In this document: positions 35,155 through 46,427 of the stretch, piece by piece | Layout of the letters: each line of letters begins with the position of its first letter | Position numbering within the stretch: the first letter of the stretch is position 1 | The notes under the pieces: model-generated | The model's input: the letters and a program-made list of their open reading frames with translations, nothing else | What the model was told of the DNA's origin: nothing | Databases searched by the model: none | Program-made: the position numbers and the translations under genes | Source of the DNA: Aselliscus stoliczkanus | Lineage: Eukaryota; Chordata; Mammalia; Chiroptera; Hipposideridae | Reading direction: 5' to 3' | Length of the DNA: 64,000 nucleotides | Assembly (NCBI GenBank): GCA_033961575.1 | Contig: CM066731.1 | Span: 131,433,001 to 131,497,000 of the forward strand

Positions 35155-35840
35155 CCATGTTGTGATCACAAAATACGGTGAATGCTGCTGCTGAGTGCCA
35201 TCCAACGGAAAGGCAGGAGTCTTCAATACAGGAAGCAGTGCGTCGAACCTTAGTAACTGTGTGACAAGTTTTAACTTGTTGAATGCAGTCAGTTGGGTGT
35301 GAGCTATGGTTGAGAGAAGGTGTGTTTTAAAGTGTGCCATAAAGCATCCTCCATAATGACAATGCTCTGTGTCACACATGGCTTCTGGTATATGGCAATT
35401 TCTGTCAGATAAAAACATTACAGTGTGTCCTCATCCACCTTATTCACCAAATCTGGCACTGTGCAACTTCTGGCTCTTCCCCAGTGTCAAAATGCTCCAA
35501 GACATCGAGGCAGCCATTACAGTGCAACTAAAGATACTCACAAAGGAGGACTTTCAGAACTGCTTCAGAAAGTGGCAAGAATGATGGGATAATCAAATAT
35601 ATGGTGATGGAAGGAGAACTGACTCTGGGTAAATACACAATGTGATATAAAGATGATATATTACAGAATTATACACCTAAAACCTATATAACTTTACTAA
35701 CAATTGTCACCCCAATAAACTTTAATAAAAAGAAAAAGAATGATGGGATAGGTATGTTCGAAGTGAGGGTGATTGATGGCAATGTGTCTTTTACTATAAT
35801 AATTTCTTTTTAATTTAAACATTACAATATTTTTTATCAT
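35155..35840 (+). mobile_element. Mariner transposase remnant, copy B (opposite strand)
   Basis: A plus-strand copy of the same family starts with a repeat-like end (TGTGATCACAAAATACGG near 35160). It shows an internally deleted coding region and then CPHPPYSPNLALCNFWLFP at 35429-35485 with the downstream QNCFRKWQE segment. A 144-bp L1 tail is inserted at 35592-35735. The 3' end (GGCAATGTGTCTTTTACT) matches copy A in reverse. Stops and deletions make it a relic. Confidence 0.75.
35592..35735 (+). mobile_element. Short L1-type 3'-end insertion (144 bp)
   Basis: The insert contains GGAGAACTGACTCTGGGT, ATTACAGAATTATACACC and CACCCCAATAAACTTTAAT plus an A-rich tail. It is flanked by perfect 15-bp duplications AAGAATGATGGGATA at 35577-35591 and 35736-35750. 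A related insert lies at about 50315-50475. Confidence 0.88.
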
Positions 35841-35856
35841 ACTGCATTTTAAAAAT

Positions 35857-35860
35857 TATT

Positions 35861-35903
<43 letters not shown>

Positions 35904-35905
35904 TA
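35857..35905. repeat. (TTTA)n microsatellite
   Basis: About twelve TTTA units. Confidence 0.95.
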
Positions 35906-37839
35906 TAAAACCAAAACCTGAGCCCAAGTTTATGTAATTTTACTATTTTACGCTGACGGTCTCCTTTGGGAATATATCACAGAGGCAAAAAACATGAACA
36001 TATTCAGCACATGGAGACTCTGCTTTGGTATTACAACCCTTTGATTATAAAGAGACACACCTTGCTCTTTGGGAATTTCTGAAATCACCATAAAATAGTC
36101 ATCTCAGTGTGTTATTTGGCATTTAATTAACAACACAGCTCAGGAATTTTCCGCCTTTTTTTTTTTTTGTCCCATGCCAAATACATCAGCAGATCTTCAA
36201 TATCAAGACTTCATGATTAGACTGCTTTTTGAAATTAAAAGTAGATGAGCATTTTGAAACATTTTTCTACTTATTAACCAACTTTACTTGAACCTCCACA
36301 GTAAGTAATGAAGAATACCTTTAACATTCTCACATCCTATATGCATAATTTTATTTTAATATTTTCTCAGAGAAAATGTAAATGTCAATTTTTTTATTAT
36401 TATTTGATCTTATCTATAGTAGATGAACTGAGCACATATGTTTAAGAATTCTATTTAAATGTTTAGGTTTGACATCATAAAGGCTTAATTGGATTTTCAT
36501 TTTCATATCCTAAAGTAAAGGTGGCTGCTCTGTGCAAAACTATCACAAGGTTTGTCAAACATTAGTTCTTTCCTTTGCACTTAAGAGGCTATGTTTATAA
36601 AAGAAAAGATACTTCACTTGTGCCTATTTACTTCAATTGTCTGGCCATTTGAAAGAATGCTTTGAGCTCCATTTTCTCCTAAGCTACTGGCTGTATATCT
36701 GCAAGGGGTACACTGGCCTTTTGTCAGGCCAGAACTTAAGACACAAGGTCAGTTTCTGAAATCAGGAGACAAAAGGGAGGGGCCTTCACTTTTGCTTTGT
36801 TGCAAAGCCCAGGTTACAATGCAACATCCACCTGAGGACTTCAGAGTTTCCATTCCCTCTGCTTCCTCTAACATCTTTTTCACCATGTCCATGTTTTCAT
36901 TGCCTTTAATGTTTTATTGACAATGTTTTCTTATGCATTTCTTTTAAACCATGCCTCTGATTATGAGGGGTGGAAAGCTTGAATTCAGAATCGTTTGGGA
37001 AAATCTAGATATGGTCATCAAAGCAGTAAGCAAAGGGCTACAAACCATGTCACAACTTAGAGAAAATAGGGAATAGAATTTCTGTGACCTTTCCCAGCAA
37101 CCATCCTCATTCCACTAGAGAATAACAACATCCATTCCATTTGGAATTAAAATTTATATCCGGTTTAAGGGGCAGAAGGAAAGGAATCATTAGTACCTTG
37201 GAGTCACAAGACACAGAGCTGAATCACTACTGTTCAGCGCTCTATCTCTGTTACTTCAGACATATCACATCCTTGGCTGAAATCAGCTCTCCTCATCTGT
37301 TACCTAACTTGGTAATTTTGGTTTACTTATATTAGGAATAAAGATATAATAGCATCTACCTAATAGGATTATCCTGAGTTTATCTAATTTATGCAAAGCC
37401 TAAGGACAGGGACTAAATATTTAGTAGTCATTAAATGTTAGTTAATAAGAACCATAATTCATACTAGCAAAACTACAGAGCTGTGCAAATTAAAGGTATT
37501 TATGATACCGAATGCATATCTTAGATGATATTAAACCCCATGAAAAAGGATTGGTAGTTAATTAACATGGAGAAGCATTGGCTTCTTTTCCCCTCTTTTT
37601 TCTAGCAAGGAATTGACACGACAGGAGCATGTTTGAAAGATTAATTTGTTGGGAGTGTGGGGGATAGCTTGAAGCAAATTAAAGATGACTCTTGGACTTC
37701 AAATCTGATTGAAAAGGAGCCTTGATGCCATGACTAGAAATAAGACAACCTAGAAATAAGATCTGAAGGCTGTTACAGATTTGATTTTTAACATGTTCAG
37801 AATAAGGTGCAAGAATAATATCATTAATAGTTTATGTTA

Positions 37840-38254
37840 GGGTCAAGTGAACGGCGCGTTGGTTAAGATTTGGCTTGGGACACCAGCTCTGAGTAGCAGG
37901 GCCCCGGTTCGGATCCCACATGAGGGCCAGTGATACTGGGCCCTCTACAGATAAGATGGTGAACAACAGCTCAACCTGGAGCTGGGCTGCCTGTGAGTCG
38001 CCGGCGACCGTGTAGGCTGCAGTGGGGCTGGCCAGCAGTTGGCGTGCACTTTCATGAGCTGCTGTGAGCCGCCATGAGCGGCCATGAGTGGCCATCCAAT
38101 GGCAGGCAAGCAACTGCCTCACCCGGGAAGAGTGCAACGATAATATACCAACATGGGCCAGTGAAGTGACGTCCTCCACAACTAGACTGAAGGACAAAAG
38201 GATAGCAGCTTATCTGTTTCCCTCCCCTAATTCTCCAATAAAATCTTAAAAAAA
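37840..38254 (+). mobile_element. Long type 1 SINE with extended body and AATAAA tail
   Basis: The same layout as 20813-21255: tRNA-like head (GGTTAAGATTTGGCTTGG), B-box-like GGTTCGGATCC, GC-rich body with repeated GAGC/GGCC units, and a tail CCTAATTCTCCAATAAAATC plus A-run. Flanking 14-bp duplications AATAGTTTATGTTA and AATAGATTATGTTA (one mismatch) lie at 37826-37839 and 38255-38268. Confidence 0.93.
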
Positions 38255-38379
38255 AATAGATTATGTTAAAACATGCATAATATTGCTATTGTTAAAGTAG
38301 AAATAAAGCTACTCATGAAATTCATGGGAAATGTGATATTGGGGATACTTAATATGAATGAAAAAGGGGCCACATACTA

Positions 38380-39010
38380 AATCTGGCAAGCCCAGGGGAG
38401 GACGGCATAGTGGACCCTACAACCTCAGAGACTGAAATTAACCCCATAGGATGAACATAGAAATTCCTAACTAAAAGCTGGTCATAGCAGGTAGTCATAT
38501 CCTTGGCCTGCAGCTGCCTTGACAAAGGTCAACCTTTATCTTAAGTGAGCAGAGCCTGTCTATTATCTTTTTGCATCTAAAATAAAATACCTTTGGAATG
38601 TCAAAATAATCCCTTTTTCTGGACACCCCAGGGCACAACCCACCACACCAGAGCAGGAGACTACAGAACCCTCCTTGTTATCTTGTTCCCCTAATACCAT
38701 CTCTACTGCTGTAAATGTTAATTATTGACTATCCTGTATCTACCAATGTAAAAGAATTATGTGCTTCTCCATTTTGATTTTTATCCAGACTTAGAGATTT
38801 CCCCGCTTTGCTTTCTCCACCACCAATGGATTTTATGTAACACTCCTTACATTTCCTTTGATTCTAATGTATAAAATAAGCTGCAAAACTGCCTTTCTCT
38901 GGAGCATTTTCTTAATCCGTTGAGATTTTATTCCAGGCAGTTGTCCTTTGTTTGGCTCAAATAAACTCATTAAACTTCTCTACAGGTTTGGACACTTCTT
39001 ACATCAACAG
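38380..39010 (+). mobile_element. Probable endogenous-retrovirus solo LTR
   Basis: A 600-bp stretch has an LTR layout: a long U3-like part, a TATA-type box (TGTATAAAATAAGC near 38870), and about 85 bases later TTTGGCTCAAATAAACTC, a typical LTR poly(A) signal context, then CTTCTCTACAGG. No internal retroviral genes adjoin it, which suggests a solo LTR. Family and exact ends were not determined. Confidence 0.6.
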
Positions 39011-39419
39011 TTATTTGATAGATGCAGATAAAACTGAGCTGATGTGTGTTATTGGTCAAGGGGCTACTATCTGATATTTTAATAGGTGTATTCTTGTACT
39101 ATATAAAGTTCTTTGACCCGAAATTGATCATTTGGGCCTGAAATAGGCATTGTGATGATTTACTTTCCATGAGCTAAATTTTATAGAATGCTAGATGGCA
39201 ACATTTTCATTTAGGACTTATAGTCAGGCATTTGGCAATGAAGGGAGCCAAAGGTTTGCCACCCTGAAGCTGCCTTTTTGGGATACTAATTTTAAGCTGT
39301 TGATTAAGAAACACGACTCAGAGAGAACACCTGACCTTCCCCCTTTCCTGCCTAAGAGATTCAGATGGGAAAACATGCTACAGGAAGGAAATCTTAGGAT
39401 GTTGGCCTTAACCTGAACA

Positions 39420-39795
39420 GCCTAATTTGAATTAAGTATGCTAAGTAAGAGGGCTTCAGGTAGGCACCTGTTAGCTAGACACCCCTTGTATCCCAGTGTT
39501 TCTGAGTTGTCCAGCAAGAATGGGCATGCCATGTGTGTTCATCTTCCTCAACCACCTGTAAATCATCCATTGTCACTTCTGAACGAATACTTTCCCCACA
39601 CCTGGCCTTTTTCTCCTTTGAAAAAAATGCCTTACATACCTAACGTTGCTTCACTGTTTTTGGAATTTTTATGCTTACATGAATTCCCCATGTGCATGTA
39701 TTAGAAATTTGATTTTCTCCTGTTAGTCTGTCTCTGTTAATTTGATTATTAGCCCAGCTAGAGGAACTTAAAAGGTGAGAGGAAAAGTTAATTAA
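39420..39795 (+). mobile_element. Possible old LTR fragment
   Basis: CTCCTGTTAGTCTGTCTCTG, TTAATTTGATTATTAGCCCA and GAGGAACTTAAAAGG are phrases common to ends of ERVL-type LTRs. The left border is unclear. Confidence 0.45.
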
Positions 39796-40349
39796 TTTTT
39801 TTTAGCCCTCGCAACAGATATATGCAGGGTCGACTTTCTACAGATGGAGTGAGAAGAGATTTTATATTCTATTTGCTTCTTGTACTGCACAATTGATTTA
39901 GAATACTAAATTTCCTCTGCTAAAGCACATTGAATGCTAAAGTGCATTAATTATTTAATTTATTTATAAATATTTCAAAGTGTTATTTATTCTTTAGGGT
40001 GAATAAAGGCTATGAGTGCATAATTAGTAGGGGGCTCTGTAGCCAGACTATGAAGGCACCAGAGCCCCAATAGGGCAAGGGAGAGTACTACTAAAGGAGA
40101 AGAAAAGATATGTAAAGAGAAAGTTAGGACCCTGAGTATAAATTTGCCAAACTACAATTTTCCTTATACTGTTCCTGAATAAGAAACATTTACTTTCCAT
40201 TGAGATGAAATCAGATGTTACTGTGTAAATCAACTAGTTTTTCATGGAGGTTGTGCTTTCACTTGACAGTGCTGCCTTTAGGAGGCCAAAAATATACTTT
40301 TAAAAATCAATAATTTACTGAATAACTTAATGAATACAGTGAGTTATAT

Positions 40350-40352
<3 letters not shown>

Positions 40353-40393
<41 letters not shown>
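40353..40393. repeat. (CA)n microsatellite
   Basis: About 20 perfect CA units abutting a DNA-transposon end. Confidence 0.96.
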
Positions 40394-40394
<1 letters not shown>

Positions 40395-40619
40395 AGGGGT
40401 ACCAAAAAATGAATACAAGTATACAAGTGGACATTTTGGTCAACGTTGCTCAAGCAGTAGTTCACCATAATTAGAAGTGTCTGGACACTGATGGTAACCA
40501 CTTTGAGTACCTCTTGTAATTGCAGAAGACAAATTTGATTTATATTTATCTTTTGTTATAGGTATATATTGAGTAGTACAATTTTAATACAGTTTCCTTT
40601 CTTAAAATGTGCATATTTT

Positions 40620-40622
<3 letters not shown>
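40394..40622 (+). mobile_element. Tc1/mariner-like transposon 3' fragment
   Basis: It starts CAGGGGTACCAAAAAATG. One plus-strand frame reads the end of a transposase (DTDGNHFEYLL then stop at about 40484-40519), a common ending in Tc1/mariner proteins, preceded by AQAVVHHN and a stop. The right edge runs into a TA repeat. It is a short, dead fragment. Confidence 0.5.

Positions 40623-40658
<36 letters not shown>
40623..40658. repeat. (TA)n microsatellite
   Basis: About 17 TA units. Confidence 0.96.
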
Positions 40659-40660
<2 letters not shown>

Positions 40661-42612
40661 GATGTATTGATTCATACAAGTGGTTGGAGAAAAATTATAG
40701 GGCCCTATGGCCATTAAACTCAATTAAGCAATGCCACTCAATTATGCCCCTTGATCTCTGCATGTGTTCTTGGGGATAAGGTGGAGAAAGTGGCACCATC
40801 AACATGGAAGCACAAGGCAGCCTGAGGTGCTCAGGCCGGACAGTTTATGCCTGTCTTAGTTTCCTTGGAAGCTGTTGAGGCTTTGTCTTTGAAAAGCCAT
40901 GACAGAGACTTAATGATTGTTTTTATGCTTTCCTAACAGTGTGAAATGCTCTGATAGCTGTCAAATGCAGTGACTTAATGGCATATTTTTTCTTTTTTTG
41001 TATTTTCTCTGAAGTCAAAAGAGTTTCTAGTTTTAAAGAAATAAAGAAGATAGGAAAAAGTAAAGTATGAAATCTTGAGAAACCTTTGCACCAAAACCTA
41101 AGTTTTAATCTCAGAAGCGACACCAACAAACATACAGCAAGCTTCTGACCACAGGCTTGGGGCCAAGGGTAGAATTTGAGGGACCACTAGTTCTAGAGGC
41201 TATTTAATTGAGGAATGGGGGAAGATGCAGTAGTTTAGCCTTCTTTGGACAACTTATTAAGGGATTTAGGCCATCTAATTACCTTCCTGAATTTCTTCTA
41301 AATAGAAATGGCCCTTCTAAATTATATGAAAGCCATCAAAACTGCTTAAATGTTTAATGATTATTATAGGTAACACATTCACTTTTAGTAAACTTTATGA
41401 TATGATATGGTATAATTGTATTTTTGTGTTATAAATATTTTATAGAACATTAGTACATCTTGTATAACTGATGTTTACAACACTTTTATGCCTCTTTAAA
41501 CTATAAGCTTTGACTTTTAAATTTTAAGTTATTATCCTGGCTCATAGCTACAATACTTTACACTTATGAAAATGTTTTTGTTGTGCCTCTGAATTTGTGA
41601 TGCCAGATTCTTGGTTGAGAATGTAATAACTAAATACATTTTTATTACTATGGGAAATATAATTGATTTGAGGGAACATACTTTATACTACTTCTAGCAA
41701 CACTGAAGAAAATAAAGGTAACTGACTCTACACAAGTTAGAATAAACTAATCATTTTGATCTGTCCTTCCAAATATTTTATATTTTTAATTATTTTTTTC
41801 TCCTTGGCTGACAAGGTAATACCTACTGGTAAATATAAATTTTACTCAAATGTTGACTTCTTTTCATGCATCACAAAACAACTAGTTGAAAAAGGGAAAA
41901 AAATCACTTAGCTATTGGGTTCATATAATATGAAGTATGAACAAATTTTAATGGCAGTGACTACTTTTTAAAACTTTAATTGAATTAACTTCTTATTATC
42001 TTGTCAACCTAACATGTCTATTCAAGAAGAGAATAAGAAATCAAAACCTGTCCTCCTTTACTACTGGTTATTTTCCTGGCTGGTACCTTCATCTCCAATC
42101 TCTCAGTTATATCAGTCATAGTTGAAATGAATGGAGCATATTCTAAATGTACCCATTGCAGTCAGGGAGCAGAGTTGTGAACACTTGAAGAGAGGCATTA
42201 ACCATATCATCACCTCACAGGTGTCCTGTGAAATGTGCCTTGGAGATGAGGACCTGCTTTTTTTCCTTTACCATCAGCTGCTTACTCAAGAGTCAGAAAT
42301 CACAGTTTTTCAAGACTGAAAATTCTGGATATAATGCTGATCTCTTCTCACTACAGTTTCCCATGGCTTTAGAAAGTATACCTAAAGTAGTTATTTCAAG
42401 GATTAGGGTAACATTGATGGAATTTTAAAAGGTGATTCAAATAGCTTGGTTTACATTGGTTTGTCCTCCAGAAATACATTGTGTTTTAGAAATTCTTAAT
42501 GTCTATTTAAGCCCTTTTATTAGATAAAATAAACTTGGTAGACAATTCAATACAAAATTGGTTTAGAAATCAACACATCCCAAAATTTTTCTGGAGATTT
42601 CTGAAACATTAA

Positions 42613-42616
<4 letters not shown>

Positions 42617-42696
<80 letters not shown>

Positions 42697-42700
42697 CATA
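42617..42700. repeat. (TA)n(CA)n compound microsatellite
   Basis: About 20 TA units are followed by about 15 CA units and a short TATACATA end. Confidence 0.96.
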
Positions 42701-43375
42701 TTTGCATGCATACATACACCCGCACATAAATCTTCTAGCTGCTCTTGCAAGTTCCAAAAATCGGCTCTTTTCCTTGAGTACTTTTTCTGTTGTTTTTTTT
42801 AAATTTATGTTTAGTCTCTAATTTTGTTTAAAATCTATTGAATTAATTCCTAGTCTAGTGCTATATTTTGCAGAGAAAAAGGAAAAATGTTTATCTCAAT
42901 TGGCTACTTTTTAAATTTCATGGTTGTGTGGGGAATGTGTTGGAAAAACTAGGGCTTACATCTGGATTTCATGAAGCCAAGTCTAATTATCTCTTATTTG
43001 TGTTATTAGGCTTCTTATGTTTGCCCAATATACATAAAATACTTAACAAGAGACACACAATGTTTACATTTATACTGCAGCTGAAGACAGTGATGAGTTC
43101 TGGGCAGACCTTGCCTGATTTGTCTCAAATTCTGTAGTACAGACAGTGGATCACATGACACAGTATTTAGATGCTTAGTACATTCTGAAGGGATCAAGGA
43201 GTATATTTTCAAATTGCTTCATGAACGTGCTATTTTGACCATCAGAGGTGAACACTCCAGTTACCCTGGCTAGATGCATAGCAAGAAGGGATCTCTCAAC
43301 ACTGAGGGTTCTACAAAGTGATAGTTTCACAGGTGGTGATGTGAGAATAAGCAAGAATAACAAAAAACATGGAAG

Positions 43376-43728
43376 GGGCAGGCGGTTAGCTCAGGTGGTT
43401 AGAACGCAGGCTCATACCACCAAGGTTGCCAAAAGGAACAGTCAGGCCCGATTCGGGGCTCTTTGTACTAGAGGCACTGAGTCCCCTGGCTAGAACTGCT
43501 TTTGAACTATCCTTTGTCTCTTATCTATATTTTTCTGTTTCTCAACCTCCACCGTCCCTTCTGAACTCCTACAGCCTTGTCATGGGGGACACGAAAGTTG
43601 CTGGTTAGATTCCCACATGTGCCAAGCAGCTGCGCCCTCCACAACTAAATGGAAGACAACTACCTGACTTGGAGCTGAGGTCCTGGAAAAGCACACTGTT
43701 CCCCAATAAAATTTCTTTAATAAAAAAG
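43376..43728 (+). mobile_element. tRNA-headed SINE (type 3) split by a 164-bp insert
   Basis: The head GGTTAGCTCAGGTGGTTAGA and CACCAAGGTTGC is followed, after an insert at 43430-43593, by GGTTAGATTCCCACATG (B-box region), CTGCGCCCTCCACAACTAAA and a tail CACTGTTCCCCAATAAAATT plus A-run. The outer target duplication is AAAAACATGGAAG / AAAAACATAGAAG (43363-43375, 43731-43743). The head is a third tRNA-like type, but the tail resembles those of types 1 and 2. Confidence 0.88.
43430..43593. mobile_element. Unidentified 164-bp insert within SINE
   Basis: The insert separates the two halves of the SINE head and is flanked by AAGGTTGC (43422-43429) and AAAGTTGC (43594-43601), possibly an 8-bp target duplication. 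It contains CAGGCCCGATTCGGGGCTCT and a pyrimidine-rich stretch. It does not look like any other repeat in the window; it could be part of an LTR. Function and family are unknown. Confidence 0.55.
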
Positions 43729-44317
43729 AAAAAAACATAGAAGAACTGTTGCAGTCTGGCCAATTTCTAGGATATCTGCGTAGTTATACAGATCTAGTTA
43801 AATAGCTTATGTCAAATACACTCAGAACAAAGCATAAACAAAGCAGTTTCAGATTCCTTGCTGTATCCACCTCTGAAGGGCTGAAATACATGGTATGTTA
43901 AGAATAAGGGGTTGCGTAGGCCAACTTTAGATAAAACCAGAGCATTTCTGGGTTTGACATACAAGAGTCACACCCAAAAGGAAGTTGCTACAGGTACTAG
44001 GGCCCATAGAGTCCAAGTTTCATCAGAGGGGTCAATCCTCTCACAGCAGCTCATAAACTGCAGATGCTGCTGATTCTCGCAGCTAATCAATCTGGGAGTC
44101 AATCCCACCTACTGACAAACAAAAAGTAATCAAAACTAAAACTTCAACAAGTGAGGACGCATGACACAAGGAACACCTCAGATACAAGCACAGGAGAATA
44201 GGGAGACTGAGTAATTCAAATATAAAGGACACACACCATATAAGTTTACCCAGGAAAGACTGAGAAATCTGGGGGATCTATCTGTTATATTGAAGCAAAC
44301 ACAAAGAGTAAGCCAGA

Positions 44318-45191
44318 ATGGGGAGACAAAGAAACACAACACAAATAAAAGAACAGAAGAAACTTCCTGAATCAGTGGAAATAGAGGAAATAGAGGTAAC
44401 CAATCTATCGGAGACAGAGTTCCAAACACTGATTATTAGAATGTTCAAGGAAATTAATGAAAATATAAAGAAGGATAGAGAAATCATGAAAAGCAACCAG
44501 CTAGAACTTAAGAACACAATTACTGAATTAAATAACAAACTTGATGGAATCACTAGCAGATTGGATGAAGCAGAAAATCGAATCAGTGACTTAGAAGACA
44601 AAATAGCAGAGATCACCTATGAGGAACAACAAAAAGAAACGAGAATAAAAAACATGGAAAATAGTTTAAGAGAGCTGGGGGACAATATCAAACGCAATAA
44701 CCTAAGGGTCATTGGAGTATCAGAAGGAGAAGAGAGGGAGCAAGGGATTGAGAATATATTTGAAGTAATAATATCTGAAAACTTCCCTAACCTGGCAAAA
44801 CATTGAAATACAAGCTCAGGAAGTGCAGAGAGTTCCAACCAGGATGATTCCAAACAGACCCACTCCAAGACACATTATAGTGAAAATGGCAAGGGTTAAG
44901 GACAAAGACAGAATCCTTAAAGCAGCAAAGGAAAGGCAGCAAGTTACTTACAAGGGTACCCCCATAAGATTATCAGCTGACTTTTCTACAGAAACTTTGC
45001 AGGCCAGAAGGGAGTGGCAGGAGGTTTTCAAAGTGATGAAAAATAAAGGCCTACAACCAAGATTGCTGTATCCAGCAAGGTTATCATTTAAAATCAAAGG
45101 CGAGATAAGGAGATTTGCAGAAAAGAATAAGTTAAGGGAATTCATTACCACCAAGCCAGCTTTGCAGGAAATGCTAAAAGGGCTTCTTTAA
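44318..45191 (+). pseudogene. L1 ORF1 (RNA-binding chaperone), frameshifted
   Basis: The first part, 44318-44806, encodes 162 residues: a charged N-terminus, a coiled coil at about residues 45-125 (heptad-like NNKLDGITSRLDEAENRISD), and the start of the RRM (NNLRVIGVSEGE). The frame is then broken near 44802 by a one-base-type shift. The second part in another frame (to 45191) holds the rest of the RNA-binding domain, with RPTPRHIIVKMARVKDKDR and the C-terminal LSADFSTETLQARREW. Family proteins bind L1 RNA as trimers in the cytoplasm. This copy cannot make an intact protein. Confidence 0.93.
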
Positions 45192-45239
45192 GTAGAAGAG
45201 AAAAACAACCTAAGAAAGACTACGAACACAAATAACAAA

Positions 45240-46392
45240 ATGGCAATAAATACACACATATCAATAATCACATTAAATGTAAATGGATTAAATGCTCCAA
45301 TAAAAAGACATAGGGTGGCTGAATGGATAAGAAAGCAAGACCCCAGCATATGCTGTATACAAGAGACTCACCTCAGATCCAAAGACTCATACAGGCTGAA
45401 AGTAAAGGCATGGAGTAAAATATTTCATTCAAATGGTACTGAGAAAAAAGCTGGAGTAGCGATACTTAATATCAGATAAAAGGGACTTTAAATTGAAGAA
45501 TATAACAAAGGACAAAGAAGGACACTTCATAGTAACGAAGGGATCGATCCAACAAGAGGACATAACTCTAGTAAACATCTATGCACCTAACATAGGAGCC
45601 CCTAAATATATAAAACAGATATTGTCAGACATAAAGACAGAGATCAACAGTAAAGACCGAGATCAACACTATCATAGTAGGGGACTTCAACACCCTGCTG
45701 TCACTAATGGACAGATCCTCCAGACAGAAAATCAATGTGGAAACAGCGACCTTAAATGACACATTAGACCAGCTGGATTTAACAGACATTTTCAGAGCAT
45801 TTCATCCCAAAGCTACAGAATATACGTTCTTTTCAAGTGCACATGGAACATTTTCTAAGATAGACCACATGTTAGGCCACAAAACAAGTCTCAATAAATT
45901 TAAGAAGATTGAAATCATTTCAACTGTATTCTCTGACCACAATGCTATGAAACTAGAAATCAATTATAAGAAGAAATCCGGGAAGCTGACAAATAAATGG
46001 AGGCTAAACAATATGCTATTAAATAGTGAGTGGGTCACAAATGAGATCAAAGAAGAAATCAAAAGATACCTCGAGACAAACGAAAATGAAAACACCACGA
46101 TCCAAAATCTCTGGGATGCTGCGAAAGCCATTCTAAGAGGGAAGTTTATAGCAGTGTAAGCCTACCTAAAGAAGGAAGAAAAATCTCAAATCAACAGGTT
46201 ATCCTTACACCTAAGGGAACTGGAAAAAGAACAGCAAAAGAGGCCCAAGGGGAGTACAAGAAAGGAGATAATAAAGACCAGAGCAGAAATAAACAATATA
46301 GAGAACAGAAAAACAATTCAAAAGATCAATGAAACCAAGAGCTGGTTTCTTGAGAAGATAAACAAAATTGACAAACCTCTAGCCAGGCTCAT

Positions 46393-46396
<4 letters not shown>
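45240..46396 (+). pseudogene. L1 ORF2 endonuclease and linker part, broken
   Basis: This is the N-terminal endonuclease region of L1 ORF2, which nicks target DNA. Three frames are needed to read it. 45240-45479 has TLNVNGLNAPIKR and CCIQETHL (catalytic Glu). 45469 onward has DITLVNIYAPN. 45707-46159 has the conserved [11 protein letters not shown] with the catalytic Asp-His. The breaks are an extra base near 45468, a 19-bp tandem duplication (45632-45650 / 45651-45669) and a TAA stop at 46157-46159. The frame then continues open until the A-run at 46394. Confidence 0.93.

Positions 46397-46424
<28 letters not shown>
46394..46424. repeat. A31 homopolymer inside L1 ORF2
   Basis: Thirty-one consecutive A on the plus strand, at a place where L1 ORF2 usually has only a short run of lysine codons. 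It shifts the ORF2 frame. The length is also typical of slippage or sequencing uncertainty. Confidence 0.95.
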
Positions 46425-46427
<3 letters not shown>

